Positions 6,830 to 16,220 of a stretch of 53,571 nucleotides of DNA are shown in pieces; within the stretch, counting starts at the first letter, position 1; every line of letters starts with the position of its first letter. A program made the translations under genes and the position numbers. The notes below the pieces were generated by a model. That model was not told where the DNA came from. It saw only the letters and a list, made by a program, of their open reading frames with translations, and did not search any database. The stretch is taken from NCBI GenBank assembly GCA_029938115.1, contig JAPYOP010000030.1:1-53571 (forward strand), read 5' to 3'. This DNA comes from Colwellia sp. Lineage in GTDB: Bacteria; Pseudomonadota; Gammaproteobacteria; Enterobacterales; Alteromonadaceae.

Positions 6830-7825
6830 ATGATATCACACAAATTATCTTGTGCACCTATGCTCGATTGGACCGATAGGCACTGCCGTTATTTCTACCG
6901 CTTATTGTCAGCCCACACAGTACTCTATACTGAAATGGTAACAACAGGTGCTATTTTACACGGTAAAGGTGACTATCTTTCTTATAATAACGCTGAACAC
7001 CCGTTAGTACTTCAACTTGGCGGCAGCAATGTTAAAGACATGACGGAGTGTGCCAAAATTGCTGAGCAATACGGTTATGATGAAATCAATATTAATGTTG
7101 GCTGTCCATCTGACAGGGTTCAAAATGGTAAGTTTGGTGCTTGTTTAATGGCTGAGCCAAACCTTGTGGCAGATTGTGTTAGTGAAATGCAAGCGGCTAC
7201 TAATGTGCCCGTTACCGTAAAGTCTCGCATAGGCATTGATGATTTAGACAGTTATGAGTTTTTACATACCTTTATAGAACATATTTCTGCGGCAGGTTGT
7301 CAGCACTTTATTATACACGCTAGAAAAGCTTGGCTTAGCGGTTTAAGTCCTAAGCAAAATCGTGATATTCCACCGCTTGATTATTCTCGTGTTTATCAAG
7401 TTAAGCAAGACTTTCCAAAACTTGAAATATCCATTAACGGTGGCATTAAAACGTTGGCAGAAACGAAGGATCATTTGCAACACATTGATGGTGTCATGAT
7501 TGGCCGAGAAATTTATAATAACCCTTATATGCTCGCGACAGCTGATCAACAAATATACAGTGTTAAAAAAGATGTAATATCTCGTCAACAAGTTATTAAT
7601 TTAATGGCCGACTATGTTGATGCTTATATGAGTTCAACACTTCAATATGGTAATGCTCACCACAAGCCTCGTGCATGGCATATACTTCGTCATGTGTTAG
7701 GGCTTTGTAATGGTTTAGCTGGTGCTCGTCAATATCGCCGATATTTAAGTGAGTGTGCGGGGAGTTCTGGTGCTAATGGAGACACTTTAAAACAAGCTTT
7801 TGCTAAGGTCACTTCTCTTAATTAA
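6830..7825 (+). CDS. dusA: tRNA-dihydrouridine synthase A
   Basis: This 331-residue protein has the normal length for DusA. It is an FMN- and NADPH-dependent enzyme that reduces uridines 20/20a in the tRNA D-loop. Family motifs are APMLDWTDRHCR at the N-terminus (FMN pocket), EMVTTGA, LQLGG, INVGCPSDRVQNGKFGACLM with the catalytic Cys in the second CxM-like position, the VTVKSRIGID lysine, HARKAWLSGLSPKQNR, and NGGI...GVMIGREIYNNP binding the FMN phosphate. The ATG at 6830 is supported by the conserved N-terminus. The first codons are duplicated twice upstream (2329 and 5239), which marks this gene as an integration target whose own 5' end has been preserved or regenerated. A strong stem-loop follows the stop. 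Confidence 0.97.
   Translation: MISHKLSCAPMLDWTDRHCRYFYRLLSAHTVLYTEMVTTGAILHGKGDYLSYNNAEHPLVLQLGGSNVKDMTECAKIAEQYGYDEININVGCPSDRVQNGKFGACLMAEPNLVADCVSEMQAATNVPVTVKSRIGIDDLDSYEFLHTFIEHISAAGCQHFIIHARKAWLSGLSPKQNRDIPPLDYSRVYQVKQDFPKLEISINGGIKTLAETKDHLQHIDGVMIGREIYNNPYMLATADQQIYSVKKDVISRQQVINLMADYVDAYMSSTLQYGNAHHKPRAWHILRHVLGLCNGLAGARQYRRYLSECAGSSGANGDTLKQAFAKVTSLN
6860..6872 (+). repeat. att-like core inside intact dusA (site C)
   Basis: ATGCTCGATTGGA, codons 11-15 of dusA, is the exact 13-bp block shared with 2353-2365 and 5269-5281. Sequence identity falls off on both sides compared with those copies, which is consistent with the crossover core of a dusA-specific integrase. The crossover position is inferred, not shown. 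Confidence 0.55.
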
Positions 7826-7838
7826 ATGCCCCACAGTA

Positions 7839-7869
7839 CCGATTTAGGGAATAGATGTCCCTAAATCGG
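7839..7869 (+). terminator. Stem-loop after dusA
   Basis: A perfect 12-bp stem, CCGATTTAGGGA pairing with TCCCTAAATCGG, has a 7-nt loop and starts 14 bp after the dusA stop. It is followed by GAAATCTCTTATTT rather than a clean T-run, so it is a probable but not classical terminator. Confidence 0.6.
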
Positions 7870-7898
7870 GAAATCTCTTATTTAGCTATTTTTGAATG

Positions 7899-7928
7899 TT
7901 TGTAACAAAATAGCTATTTTGTTACAAA
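7899..7928. other. Perfect 30-bp palindrome
   Basis: The half-site TTTGTAACAAAATAG (7899-7913) is followed at once by its exact reverse complement (7914-7928), with no loop. As DNA this is a dyad suited to a dimeric regulator. As RNA it would need to lose a few pairs to form a loop, and it lacks a T-tract. It lies about 125 bp upstream of the sigma-54-like promoter, a distance typical for an activator site of a sigma-54 enhancer-binding protein, but no factor can be named. Confidence 0.6.
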
Positions 7929-8053
7929 ATTTACTAAAAAATAGTTATTTAAACCAATACTAGTCAGTTTAGTACTTATTGAATCTTATCAAAGAAAATA
8001 AATATAAAAGTAAAACTCAATAAAAACAGTGTGTTGTGATTTATTTCAAACAG

Positions 8054-8069
8054 TGGCACAACCTTTGTA
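8054..8069 (+). promoter_or_regulatory. Sigma-54-like (-24/-12) promoter
   Basis: TGGCACA-ACCT-TTGTA matches the RpoN consensus TGGCACG-N4-TTGCA with exact -24 and -12 spacing and only minor mismatches (A for G after the -24 box, T for C in the -12 box). Transcription would start near 8080 and run into the 30-residue ORF at 8170. By synteny with enterobacteria, where the PspF/sigma-54-driven pspG follows dusA, it could be a phage-shock type promoter. That link is inference. Confidence 0.55.
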
Positions 8070-8092
8070 ATAGTTATTGCTACTTATTACTA

Positions 8093-8116
8093 AAGCTTGT
8101 GATTTAAAGCTTTAGT
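8093..8116 (+). other. Stem-loop in the leader of the micropeptide gene
   Basis: TAAAGCTT and its complement AAGCTTTA flank a short spacer, forming an 8-bp-class hairpin between the sigma-54-like promoter and the ATG at 8170. It might protect the transcript or control translation. Confidence 0.4.
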
Positions 8117-8169
8117 TGGGCAGTCTTAAACTGCTTAATATTTTTGAAATAAAACTAATAGGAATATCT

Positions 8170-8262
8170 ATGTTAACTTCAGCTTCTTTATTTGCTTTAA
8201 TGATGGTACCAGCAATTTCAGTACTTACTTTATCGTTACTTGTTGGCATGTTCGAAAAGTGA
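8170..8262 (+). CDS. 30-residue hydrophobic membrane micropeptide, PspG position
   Basis: The ATG at 8170 has an AGGA site 7 nt upstream. The product is 30 residues: a short polar start, one continuous hydrophobic helix (about residues 6-27) and the charged end FEK. It is too short for ordinary gene callers. The arguments for a real gene are the ribosome-binding site, the sigma-54-like promoter 100 bp upstream and a hairpin leader. It also lies directly downstream of dusA, where enterobacteria carry the phage-shock membrane protein gene pspG. Against: PspG is about 80 residues with more hydrophobic segments, and I see no sequence similarity beyond hydrophobicity. A single-pass stress micropeptide is the best guess; the exact role is unknown. 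Confidence 0.5.
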   Translation: MLTSASLFALMMVPAISVLTLSLLVGMFEK

Positions 8263-8762
8263 ATAGTTTAAACTTGGCAAATTCAAATTGTCAAAAAAAG
8301 CCTTTTTGTAAATGGCTAAAACTTTCTATAGCAAAACTTCAATAACATTCATTGTAACTTCCTAGATATATTATCCCTTATTTTCTAGAAATGTGTGACA
8401 ACGATCATGAAAAACACTAATACTTTAAAGTATGCAGAAAAATCTTAGTTCGCCTTTTTATAAATAATTATTGCACTAATCTAATCATCACTTTTAATCA
8501 TCTTATTGATGGGAATAACATCCTTTGCTAAGCGTGCTTACACTCTCCATTTTATTTTATGAATTATAGGCTTCTTTAGTTCTCCTAAGCTGACATTTAA
8601 ATTTCTAAAAGTATCAACCGATTTTCATCTTCAACATTGAAAAATTTCAAAAGTTAAGCTTTACTAACTAGTTACAGGATTGAAATTATTCTTTAAGCAA
8701 TATCATTAGCTTATAACGAGTATGAGTAACTAATTTGATCGTGTCATAAATAGATTGAATTC
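8263..8762. other. Intergenic region before the hybrid kinase
   Basis: There are 500 bp of AT-rich DNA with no acceptable frame. A weak GCC/GGC stem near 8295-8335 may end the micropeptide transcript. The kinase operon promoter must lie in the right half, but no box stands out. Confidence 0.4.
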
Positions 8763-8795
8763 ATGGCTATATTGTCATTTTTAAAAGGAGGGCGG

Positions 8796-11700
8796 ATGTT
8801 AGGTAATATTATAACGATGAAAGTTCCAACGTTAAAACAAGTTATTACTAGAATAGCCGTAAGCATTGCTTTAATTGAGCTGCTAATAATGTTTATGTTA
8901 ACCGTTATTCCATGGCAATTTAGCGATTATGTTGAAGCCTTATTAGATACATTTTTACTGACACTTCTAGCTACACCAGCTGTTTATTTTTGGATCATAA
9001 AAAGTTATAACAAGGCTCATAAGCAAATAATTAATGAGTCTGATGAAGTCTTAAGAAATTTAAATAATTATAAACAAGTTCTTGATCACCATGCCATCGT
9101 AGCGACCACCAATATTAAAGGAAATATAAACTTTGTTAACGATAAGTTTTGCGAAATTAGCCAGTATTCAAAGCAAGAATTGTTGGGTAAAAATCATCGA
9201 TTACTTAATTCTGGTTACCATGACACTGAATTCTTTAAACAAATGTTTAAAACCATTAAAAGTGGTGGCGTTTGGCATGGCGATATTTGCAATAAAAATA
9301 AATCTGGCGAAATGTATTGGGTTAATACAACGATAGCTCAAATATTATCTACTGACGGTAAGCCAGAAAGTTATATTGCAGTAAGAAATGACATTACAGC
9401 ACAAAAAAAATCAGAGCTAGATGCGAAAGAAATGTTGTCATTATTAGAGGCAACTATTAATTCAACTGATAATGGTATTTTGGTTACTAATTTTAAAGGG
9501 GAAATTCTACAGACCAATAATATGTTTATAACCCTATGGGGCATTCCAGAACAATTAATATCTCAAGCTGATGATGAATTATTACTCAAACATGTCGCTA
9601 ATTTAGCTGAAGATGACATGCGGTTCACTACTCGTCTTGAAGAAATATACCGTGATAAATATGAGGATTCATACGATCTTATTTACCTTAAAAAAGGCAA
9701 AATTATAGAACGAACATCTAAACCCATGCAAGTTGAGGATAATGCACCCGGGCGAGTTTGGAATTTTCGCGATGTAACAGAACAAGTCCATTTTCAACAA
9801 CAGCAAAAATTTCTACATAAATTAACGCAAATAAAGTTAGATATAGCTAAAATTACAGGACAAAGTAGCCCGTTGGGTAAGCGTTTTGAAGAATCGTTGG
9901 CAGCGTTATTAACGCTTGATTATATAACAGAACAATATTGTGCGGGTGTTTTTGAATTAACTAATAAAAAACTGTCAGTTATTGCTAGCAAGTGCCCTGA
10001 AACACAACAAATAATGAAGCACCAGGAAGTTCTTGAAGAATTCCTTAATGGCACACCTCTTAGTATTAGTAATGGCGTGCATCTATATCATCATTTTGTA
10101 ACCGAAAAACAAGCGTTTATTACCTGTTATGTTTCACCTTTAATGGAGAAATTAGCTGATAAAGAAAGCATTATTGGTTATTTAATGCTATTTTCCGAGC
10201 CATCGAAGAATGAGTTAGAAGAGCAAACTTTTTTTATTAACGATATTGCGGAACTGTTTTCTACTACATTAACCCGAGAAAAAACCCGAATCTTATTAAA
10301 TCAGGCATCAGAAGCCGCAGAGCAAAACAACAAGCTAAAAAGCGAGTTTTTAGCAAGTATGAGCCATGAAATTAGAACACCAATGAATGGGGTTTTAGGA
10401 ATGCTAGGCTTGTTACAACAAAGTAAATTAACCAAAGAACAACACCATAAAGCATCATTAGCACAATCGAGTGCGGAGTCATTATTAACATTAATTAATG
10501 ATATTTTAGATTTTTCAAAAATAGAAGCCGGTAAGCTAGAATTAGAAATTCTTGATTTTGATTTACGTGGCATGTTAGGGGAATTTGTCGAAACAATGGC
10601 GCTGCGGGCGCAATTAAAAGACATAGAAATTATACTTGATGTAACGGAAGTTGAGTGCTCGATGGTAAAAGGAGATCCGGGTAGGATCAGGCAAATACTA
10701 ACTAACTTAGTCAGTAATGCCATTAAGTTTACTGATCTAGGTGAAATTATTATTCGTGCTAAAGTTCACGTAAAAGAAGATGGGCTTTACTATTTTAGTT
10801 GCATTATTCAAGACTCAGGCATTGGCATTCCCCAAGAAAAAATCAGTTCGTTATTTGATAGCTTTAGTCAAGTTGATGCCTCAACTACCAGAAAATATGG
10901 TGGCACTGGCTTAGGGCTTTCAATCTGTAAACAATTATCTGAATTAATGGGAGGTGATATTGTTGTTAGCAGTGAATTTGGCCAAGGTAGTTGCTTTACT
11001 TTTAACATCTGTATCGAAACCAGTAACAACTCACAAAAAGTAATGCCTCATGTTGATATAAGTAAACTCTCCTTACTTATTGTTGATGATAATGCGACTA
11101 ATCGAGAGGTCTTGCATGGTCAATTAGCACATTGGGGTATAGCGGTTACTGAAGCCGATAGTGGTGCAGCGGCATTACAATTATGCCAACAGTTAATCGA
11201 TGATGAACAGCCATTATTTGATGTCGCTTTTTTAGACATGCAAATGCCAGAAATGGATGGCGAAGTGTTAGGATCTAAATTACATGCCCATCCAATGTTT
11301 TCATCGATAAAATTAATAATGATGACTTCTATTTCAAGCATCCATGAAGCCAGCTATTTTCATCAAATAGGTTTTCATGGCTTTTTCCCAAAACCTACCA
11401 CCACCTCTGATTTATTTAATGTACTGAATGTGGTGATGTCTGATGAATATCAATTAAGTCATGATGGAACCATAATCACGCATGACTATTTATCAACACT
11501 AAAACCTAATCAGTCGGTAATTGAGAAAGTTATGAGCGACGAATTAGAAACGTCTCATTTTCGCTTATTGTTAGTTGAAGATAACATCACTAATCAACTA
11601 GTGGCTCAAGGAGTGCTCGCAAATTTTGGTTTGCATACTGATGTGGCTGCGAATGGCTTAGAAGCATTGCAATCTATTGCAATGGCTCCTGATGATAGTA

Positions 11701-12707
11701 TGTATGATTTGATCTTTATGGATTGTCAAATGCCTGAAATGGACGGGTACGAGGCCACTAAACAGATAAGAGCAGGTAAAGCAGGGGTTAAAAATTCAAA
11801 TATCCCCATTATTGCGATGACTGCAAATGCGATGCAAGGCGATAGAGAAATTTGTATAGCGGCAGGCATGAATGATTATTTATCAAAACCGATTGAGCCA
11901 GATAAATTACTTATAAAACTTAATCAGTGGTTGAATGGTAAAAATGACAAAAAAATAGTGGCAAAGGCTATTAGCAACAAAAACTCTTCTGCAATAAAAA
12001 ATGAGACCACAGCAACTAATCAGCCTGAAAAGCTTTCGTCTAATGGCCATATTGATGAGCATTGGGATAAAGCTGGTGTATTAAAACGAGTGATGGGCAA
12101 AGAAAAACTGCTAAGAGCATTAGTGGCAAGTTTTAGTGATGAAATGCCCAATAGAATAGCTCAACTTAATGACGAAATTATGAGTGATGACACAAAGAAC
12201 AAAAATCATGAGGATATTCAAATGATTGCGCACACCATTAAAGGAGTAGCAGGAAACTTAGGCGGTATAGCATTACAGGAATATGCTAGCAAAATGGAAG
12301 TGGCAGCAAAGCAACAGTTAGGAGAGTATCAACCGTTAATGTTGAAGCTTGAAAATAGCTATAAGCACCTAATAACTATTTTTGATGAATTTCTAAGTGC
12401 GGATGGTGCAATCAACAAAAAAACCAAGTGCAAACCAGTTACTGTTATATCAATTGAAGAACTTATTATTTTATTTCTCACAATCAAAGAAAAATTAGAA
12501 CAAAGCGACTATATTGAAAGTGATGAGTTACAAACGACAATAGGTAACTATTCAATTGATTTCTTTGAAGGTAAGTATCAAAACCTTTTGCATCAACTTG
12601 AACAGTTTAATTTTGAGCACGCATTGGAAGCTGTTGAGGAAATATTGACTATCTTAGAGAGCAATCTATTAAAAATAAGTAATCAAGAATTGGGGGATGA
12701 CCAATGA
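8796..12707 (+). CDS. Hybrid sensor histidine kinase with PAS, two REC and HPt domains
   Basis: A frame opens at ATG 8763 (1314 residues), but the ATG at 8796 sits just behind an AGGAGGG ribosome-binding site and is preferred. Residue numbers here use the longer form. Two membrane helices (about 28-50 and 57-80) leave almost no periplasmic loop. PAS1 is at about 100-215 ([10 protein letters not shown]...VRNDITAQK), PAS2 at about 225-342, and a GAF-like segment at about 350-505. HisKA has the phospho-His H535 in [10 protein letters not shown]. The HATPase spans about 635-755 with N and G boxes ([15 protein letters not shown]). REC1 has D825, REC2 has D987 ([13 protein letters not shown]), and the C-terminal HPt has H1157 in AHTIKG. 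This BarA/LuxQ-like layout passes phosphate His-Asp-His-Asp, probably to the REC proteins encoded next, with which it overlaps by 4 bp. Confidence 0.93.
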   Translation: MLGNIITMKVPTLKQVITRIAVSIALIELLIMFMLTVIPWQFSDYVEALLDTFLLTLLATPAVYFWIIKSYNKAHKQIINESDEVLRNLNNYKQVLDHHAIVATTNIKGNINFVNDKFCEISQYSKQELLGKNHRLLNSGYHDTEFFKQMFKTIKSGGVWHGDICNKNKSGEMYWVNTTIAQILSTDGKPESYIAVRNDITAQKKSELDAKEMLSLLEATINSTDNGILVTNFKGEILQTNNMFITLWGIPEQLISQADDELLLKHVANLAEDDMRFTTRLEEIYRDKYEDSYDLIYLKKGKIIERTSKPMQVEDNAPGRVWNFRDVTEQVHFQQQQKFLHKLTQIKLDIAKITGQSSPLGKRFEESLAALLTLDYITEQYCAGVFELTNKKLSVIASKCPETQQIMKHQEVLEEFLNGTPLSISNGVHLYHHFVTEKQAFITCYVSPLMEKLADKESIIGYLMLFSEPSKNELEEQTFFINDIAELFSTTLTREKTRILLNQASEAAEQNNKLKSEFLASMSHEIRTPMNGVLGMLGLLQQSKLTKEQHHKASLAQSSAESLLTLINDILDFSKIEAGKLELEILDFDLRGMLGEFVETMALRAQLKDIEIILDVTEVECSMVKGDPGRIRQILTNLVSNAIKFTDLGEIIIRAKVHVKEDGLYYFSCIIQDSGIGIPQEKISSLFDSFSQVDASTTRKYGGTGLGLSICKQLSELMGGDIVVSSEFGQGSCFTFNICIETSNNSQKVMPHVDISKLSLLIVDDNATNREVLHGQLAHWGIAVTEADSGAAALQLCQQLIDDEQPLFDVAFLDMQMPEMDGEVLGSKLHAHPMFSSIKLIMMTSISSIHEASYFHQIGFHGFFPKPTTTSDLFNVLNVVMSDEYQLSHDGTIITHDYLSTLKPNQSVIEKVMSDELETSHFRLLLVEDNITNQLVAQGVLANFGLHTDVAANGLEALQSIAMAPDDSMYDLIFMDCQMPEMDGYEATKQIRAGKAGVKNSNIPIIAMTANAMQGDREICIAAGMNDYLSKPIEPDKLLIKLNQWLNGKNDKKIVAKAISNKNSSAIKNETTATNQPEKLSSNGHIDEHWDKAGVLKRVMGKEKLLRALVASFSDEMPNRIAQLNDEIMSDDTKNKNHEDIQMIAHTIKGVAGNLGGIALQEYASKMEVAAKQQLGEYQPLMLKLENSYKHLITIFDEFLSADGAINKKTKCKPVTVISIEELIILFLTIKEKLEQSDYIESDELQTTIGNYSIDFFEGKYQNLLHQLEQFNFEHALEAVEEILTILESNLLKISNQELGDDQ

Positions 12708-13588
12708 AATCAGATGCAATAGTGTTGATAGTTGATGATTCGCCAACAAATATTAAAATAGTCGCTGAATGTTTGAAAGAACATTATCGATTAAAAGTTG
12801 CTAGCAGTGGTGAACAATGTTTGCTTTTAGCCAAAAAAAAACCTCAACCTGATGTGATTTTATTAGATATAGAAATGCCGGGCATGAACGGATACGAGAC
12901 CTGCGAAGCATTAAAAAAAGATCAAGTAACTGAGAACATTCCTGTCGTATTTGTCACGGGTCGACAATCGGATAAGGATGAGGAAAAAGGATTATCTTTA
13001 GGTGCAGTTGATTATATTACCAAACCAATTCACCCTGCGATTGTGCTAGCAAGAACTAAAACACAAATTATCATTAAACAACAAAGAGATGCATTGCAAA
13101 AAATGGCGTTACATGACCAGTTGACAGGGTTATACAATCGTCACTATTTACTTGATATTGCGGATAAAAAATTGGCTAATTGTGCAAGGCATAATTATGA
13201 TATTTCAGTATTAATGATTGATATTGACCATTTTAAGAAAATTAATGATGCTCATGGCCATTCAATGGGCGATGAGGTGATAAAACATGTTGCGACAATA
13301 TTAAATTCTCAAAGTCGTACCGAAGACGTTGTTGCTCGTTTTGGTGGGGAAGAGTTTGTGATTATTCTCGATCATTGCAATATTGATGATGCTCTTATCA
13401 AGGCTGATAAAATACGCTTAGCAGTTGCCGAAACTGCACCTAATAATATTGCCGTAACAATTAGTATTGGTGTGGCAAACTTAGATAATAAGCAAAATTT
13501 TGATAGCCTTTTAAAATCATCTGATATTGCTTTATATGCGGCAAAAAATAATGGTAGAAACAGAATTGAAAAATTTGTAAAACAATAG
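12704..13588 (+). CDS. Response regulator with REC and GGDEF domains (diguanylate cyclase)
   Basis: A 294-residue PleD/WspR-like protein. REC covers residues of about 6-122 with acidic pocket DD (VDDSPTN), phospho-Asp in [12 protein letters not shown], and the KP motif (YITKPIHP). GGDEF covers about 128-292: [23 protein letters not shown], and the active-site signature GGEEF, a functional variant. It should make c-di-GMP from two GTP when phosphorylated and dimerised. An RxxD inhibitory site is not obvious directly upstream of GGEEF. The ATG overlaps the kinase stop (ATGA), so the two are translationally coupled and the kinase HPt domain is the natural phosphodonor. Confidence 0.93.
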   Translation: MKSDAIVLIVDDSPTNIKIVAECLKEHYRLKVASSGEQCLLLAKKKPQPDVILLDIEMPGMNGYETCEALKKDQVTENIPVVFVTGRQSDKDEEKGLSLGAVDYITKPIHPAIVLARTKTQIIIKQQRDALQKMALHDQLTGLYNRHYLLDIADKKLANCARHNYDISVLMIDIDHFKKINDAHGHSMGDEVIKHVATILNSQSRTEDVVARFGGEEFVIILDHCNIDDALIKADKIRLAVAETAPNNIAVTISIGVANLDNKQNFDSLLKSSDIALYAAKNNGRNRIEKFVKQ

Positions 13589-13615
13589 TTATTTAAATAG
13601 GATGCAAGATTAAAA

Positions 13616-14740
13616 ATGAATAAAAAAAATATTTTAATTGTTGATGATTCTAAAGAAAATCGCATGCTTCTAAATATGATGCTTGAAGATGATTACAACA
13701 TTACAGAAGCTGAGTCAGGGTCTATTTGTTTAGCCATGATTGCAGAAAGTCGTCCTGATTTAGTGCTACTTGATGTGAAGATGCCCGAGATGAGCGGCTA
13801 TGAAGTTTGTACAACTTTACGACAAGGTACTGAAACCGAAAATTTACCCATCATATTTGTTTCTGCATTAGACAGTACCGATGAAAGGCTTGCGGGTTTT
13901 GAGGCGGGTGGTGACGAATACGTAATAAAACCGGTTGATGGCAATGATTTATTTAGTAAAATAAACAGTTGTTTTAATCGTCAAAAAGAAACACAAGAAG
14001 CGCACGAGCAAGCTAACAATAATATGCGTGTGGCGCTTGAAGCCATGACAGTAAGTAGTGAGTTAGGACAAATCATTGAGTTTATTAAACAAGGACAGCA
14101 GATCCAATCTAGTGTTGATATAGGGCAAGCCGTATTATTGTTAACTCAAGAATTTAGCTTAAATGCGTCGGTTATGATCAACACCGACAAGCACTACTTT
14201 TTTGGTTGTGAACAGGGCTCAATGGAAGCGAAGTTTCTTGAAAAATTAAGAGGAGTAAATGATCGAATTAGCAGCATAGGTATTAGAACTATTGTTCAAG
14301 ATGAAAATATTGTTCTGCTAATTAAAGATATGCCTTTAGATGATGAAAATCGTGTTGGTCGGTTACGTGACCATTTAGCCGTTATTATGGACATAGCAAG
14401 CAATTTTGTTGTGAAACTAAATAATGAGCTGTTGCAGCAGCAACAACGGAAACAATTTGTTGCTGACGTTATTAATGTGGCGGAAGCACAAATTCAACAA
14501 ACCTCTGAAAAGCTCTCTCAACAACAACGTTTGTCAGATGAAATTTCTCAACAAATGATTAATAATTTAGAAGAAATGCTTTTTAGTTTAGGTTTAGAAA
14601 GTGATCAAGAGCAAGCATTAATAGCACTTGCCAGTGATACTTCCAATAAACTTCACGAAAATGCTATTCAAACCAAAAATATTAATCAAGAGCTCAATGT
14701 TATTATTGAACGTTTAAGATCATTACAATCGATTGAATAA
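13616..14740 (+). CDS. Response regulator with REC domain and uncharacterised GAF/coiled-coil-like output
   Basis: A 374-residue protein 27 bp behind the diguanylate cyclase gene, third member of the operon. REC spans residues of about 4-122: IVDDSKEN, phospho-Asp in LVLLDVKMPEMSG, switch Ser in FVSALDS, and lysine in YVIKPVDG. A linker helix (QKETQEAHEQANNN) leads to an alpha/beta segment of about 140-270 that resembles a degenerate GAF-type fold but carries no diagnostic motif. A glutamine-rich helical region (about 270-372) follows, including LLQQQQRKQF and several heptad-like stretches that suggest a coiled coil. There is no DNA-binding, GGDEF or EAL output. It may work by protein-protein contact, or as a phosphate sink for the kinase. 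Confidence 0.8.
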   Translation: MNKKNILIVDDSKENRMLLNMMLEDDYNITEAESGSICLAMIAESRPDLVLLDVKMPEMSGYEVCTTLRQGTETENLPIIFVSALDSTDERLAGFEAGGDEYVIKPVDGNDLFSKINSCFNRQKETQEAHEQANNNMRVALEAMTVSSELGQIIEFIKQGQQIQSSVDIGQAVLLLTQEFSLNASVMINTDKHYFFGCEQGSMEAKFLEKLRGVNDRISSIGIRTIVQDENIVLLIKDMPLDDENRVGRLRDHLAVIMDIASNFVVKLNNELLQQQQRKQFVADVINVAEAQIQQTSEKLSQQQRLSDEISQQMINNLEEMLFSLGLESDQEQALIALASDTSNKLHENAIQTKNINQELNVIIERLRSLQSIE

Positions 14741-14769
14741 ATACCTCTATATTTGCCAAAAAACTATAA

Positions 14770-14901
14770 TTTACAATTAAAGCAAATGACTTAACTAAAA
14801 ATATTCCTTTTATTGCTATGTCAGGTTATTTTGAGCAAGGTAAAGTAGAGAAAATTTTAGCTGCAGGTGCCAATCACTTTTTATCGAAGCCTATTCGATG
14901 A
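14770..14901 (+). pseudogene. Relic of a REC receiver domain (C-terminal half)
   Basis: The frame 14770-14901 reads TKNIPFIAMSGYFEQGKVEK and later AAGANHFLSKPI before a TGA. This is the beta4 Ser/Thr strand, helix 4 and the beta5 Lys-Pro of a response-regulator receiver, ending where that domain normally ends. The phospho-Asp half is missing and no start codon with a ribosome-binding site is present. It follows the kinase operon directly and is probably the remnant of a fourth receiver gene or of an unequal recombination. Confidence 0.7.
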
Positions 14902-15012
14902 CCTAAACTAAAAATAACCGTAGATTTATGTTTGGCAAAAGCCTTGTAGTTTAAACCTAAAACAGAAAAATGAACCTGCTTCATAGCTTAATAAGTAGTA
15001 TCCTGTTGTTTA

Positions 15013-15053
15013 CTTATGGCTGCTTCAACGTACACTGTCACCGTAGCCATAAG
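15013..15053. other. Stem-loop upstream of the exonuclease gene
   Basis: CTTATGGCTGC (15013-15023) pairs with GTAGCCATAAG (15043-15053), 10 of 11 Watson-Crick plus one G-T, around a 19-nt loop. It ends 19 bp before the exonuclease ATG, so it would lie in its leader or terminate upstream transcription (no T-run). Confidence 0.5.
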
Positions 15054-15072
15054 ATAAGAAATAAAGTTAAAC

Positions 15073-15684
15073 ATGAATGCTAATTCTCTAATAATTCTCG
15101 ATTTTGAAACAACAGGTTTATCACCTAATTTGGGTGATAGAGCTATTGAAATAGGCGCGGTTAAACTTGAAAATGGTGAAGTAACTGAGCAATTTCAAGA
15201 GCTAATGAATCCTGGTCGACCGGTAAGCTCTTTTATAGAAGATTATACGGGCATCACTAACCGTATGCTGAGTAAGGCTGCTCCTTGTAATGAGGTAATG
15301 GCGCGATTTTCTAGTTTTATTCAAGATCAAAACTTAGTGGCACACAACGCTTCATTTGATAAACGTTTTTTAGATAATGAACTACAGCAAATATCATCAA
15401 ACTATGATGGGACGTTTGCATGCTCGTTATTGGTTTCTCGTCGGTTATATCAATCAGCACCCAACCATAAATTAGGCACCTTAATAAATTACAAGGGTAT
15501 TGCTTCAAATGGCAATTACCATAGAGCACTTTATGACGCACAAATGACAGCAAAACTGTGGTTAACAATGCTTGATGATGTTCAACAGCAAACCGGTGTT
15601 GATGAAGTATCGTTTTCCTTAATACAGAGATTAGCTAAAACTCCTAAAGCAAAAGTAAGTCAGTTTTTATCTAGCTATCGTTAG
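15073..15684 (+). CDS. DEDDh 3'-5' exonuclease, DNA polymerase III epsilon-like
   Basis: A 203-residue single-domain exonuclease. Exo I is DFETTG (metal-binding Asp and Glu). Exo II is in the HNASFDKRFL stretch (Asp). Exo III has the HRALYDAQ motif with catalytic His and Asp. These four acidic residues and the His define the DEDDh class that includes DnaQ, RNase T and ExoX. The close N-terminal fit ILDFETTGL...GDRAIEIGAV and the absence of a C-terminal polymerase-binding region point to a stand-alone exonuclease rather than the replicative proofreading subunit. Cellular substrate (DNA repair or tRNA trimming) cannot be told. It leads a short run of same-strand genes (15729, 16221). Confidence 0.9.
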   Translation: MNANSLIILDFETTGLSPNLGDRAIEIGAVKLENGEVTEQFQELMNPGRPVSSFIEDYTGITNRMLSKAAPCNEVMARFSSFIQDQNLVAHNASFDKRFLDNELQQISSNYDGTFACSLLVSRRLYQSAPNHKLGTLINYKGIASNGNYHRALYDAQMTAKLWLTMLDDVQQQTGVDEVSFSLIQRLAKTPKAKVSQFLSSYR

Positions 15685-15728
15685 ATCTATTGACTTTCAA
15701 CGTACCAAAATTGATAAGGTTAAATACT

Positions 15729-16145
15729 ATGAATACCAAAATATATAAGCGAGTGCTTTCATTCACTGATAGTTTAATGGCCGCCGCTCAAGAGCAAAAC
15801 CAAAAGAGATTTGATAGTTATTATTTAGAATTAAAGCAACTTTGTGAAGATAACGAGAATACAGATAAAGATCATCCGGTACAATGGGAAACACTTGCTG
15901 ATTTTACCGATGATTTAGCATTAGCTGTTACTCTATATAAACATGCTTTAGTTAAGGCAGAAGCGATTAACTCTAAAGATTTTCGTTCATCTATTGGTTT
16001 TTCAATCGCTGCGCTTCAAGTCGAACTAGGTGATGAAGCCGATGCTATTGAGCATTTAGAAAAAGCTAAAATCAGTTGTAATAAAATTGTTGATAAAGAA
16101 TTGAAAGCTGAAATCCATGACTTATTGGAAAAATTGCAGAATTAA
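15729..16145 (+). CDS. Small TPR-like hypothetical protein
   Basis: 138 residues from the ATG at 15729 (AAGG site 8-9 nt upstream). A TTG at 15690 would add 13 residues that look like leader, so it was rejected. The protein is soluble and all-helical, and holds two TPR-like repeats: the stretch WETLADFTDDLALAVTLYKH followed by ALQVELGDEADAIEHLEKA, with the A/G/L spacing of TPR helices. TPR modules bind other proteins. No partner is evident, and position behind the exonuclease (about 44 bp) suggests co-transcription only. Confidence 0.65.
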   Translation: MNTKIYKRVLSFTDSLMAAAQEQNQKRFDSYYLELKQLCEDNENTDKDHPVQWETLADFTDDLALAVTLYKHALVKAEAINSKDFRSSIGFSIAALQVELGDEADAIEHLEKAKISCNKIVDKELKAEIHDLLEKLQN

Positions 16146-16220
16146 TAGACCAAAATTTTTAAAGAATAAAGTGAGTGTTTATTCCTCGTTACATAACCTA
16201 AATAAGAGTTAAATAATTAA

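Noticed and set aside
10301..10723. 140-codon minus-strand frame inside the hybrid kinase
   Set aside because: It is the antisense shadow of the HisKA/HATPase region, with no domain signal. The same applies to 17841-18278, 30695-31180, 34941-35447, 37133-37684 and 39370-39720, all opposite well-recognised genes.
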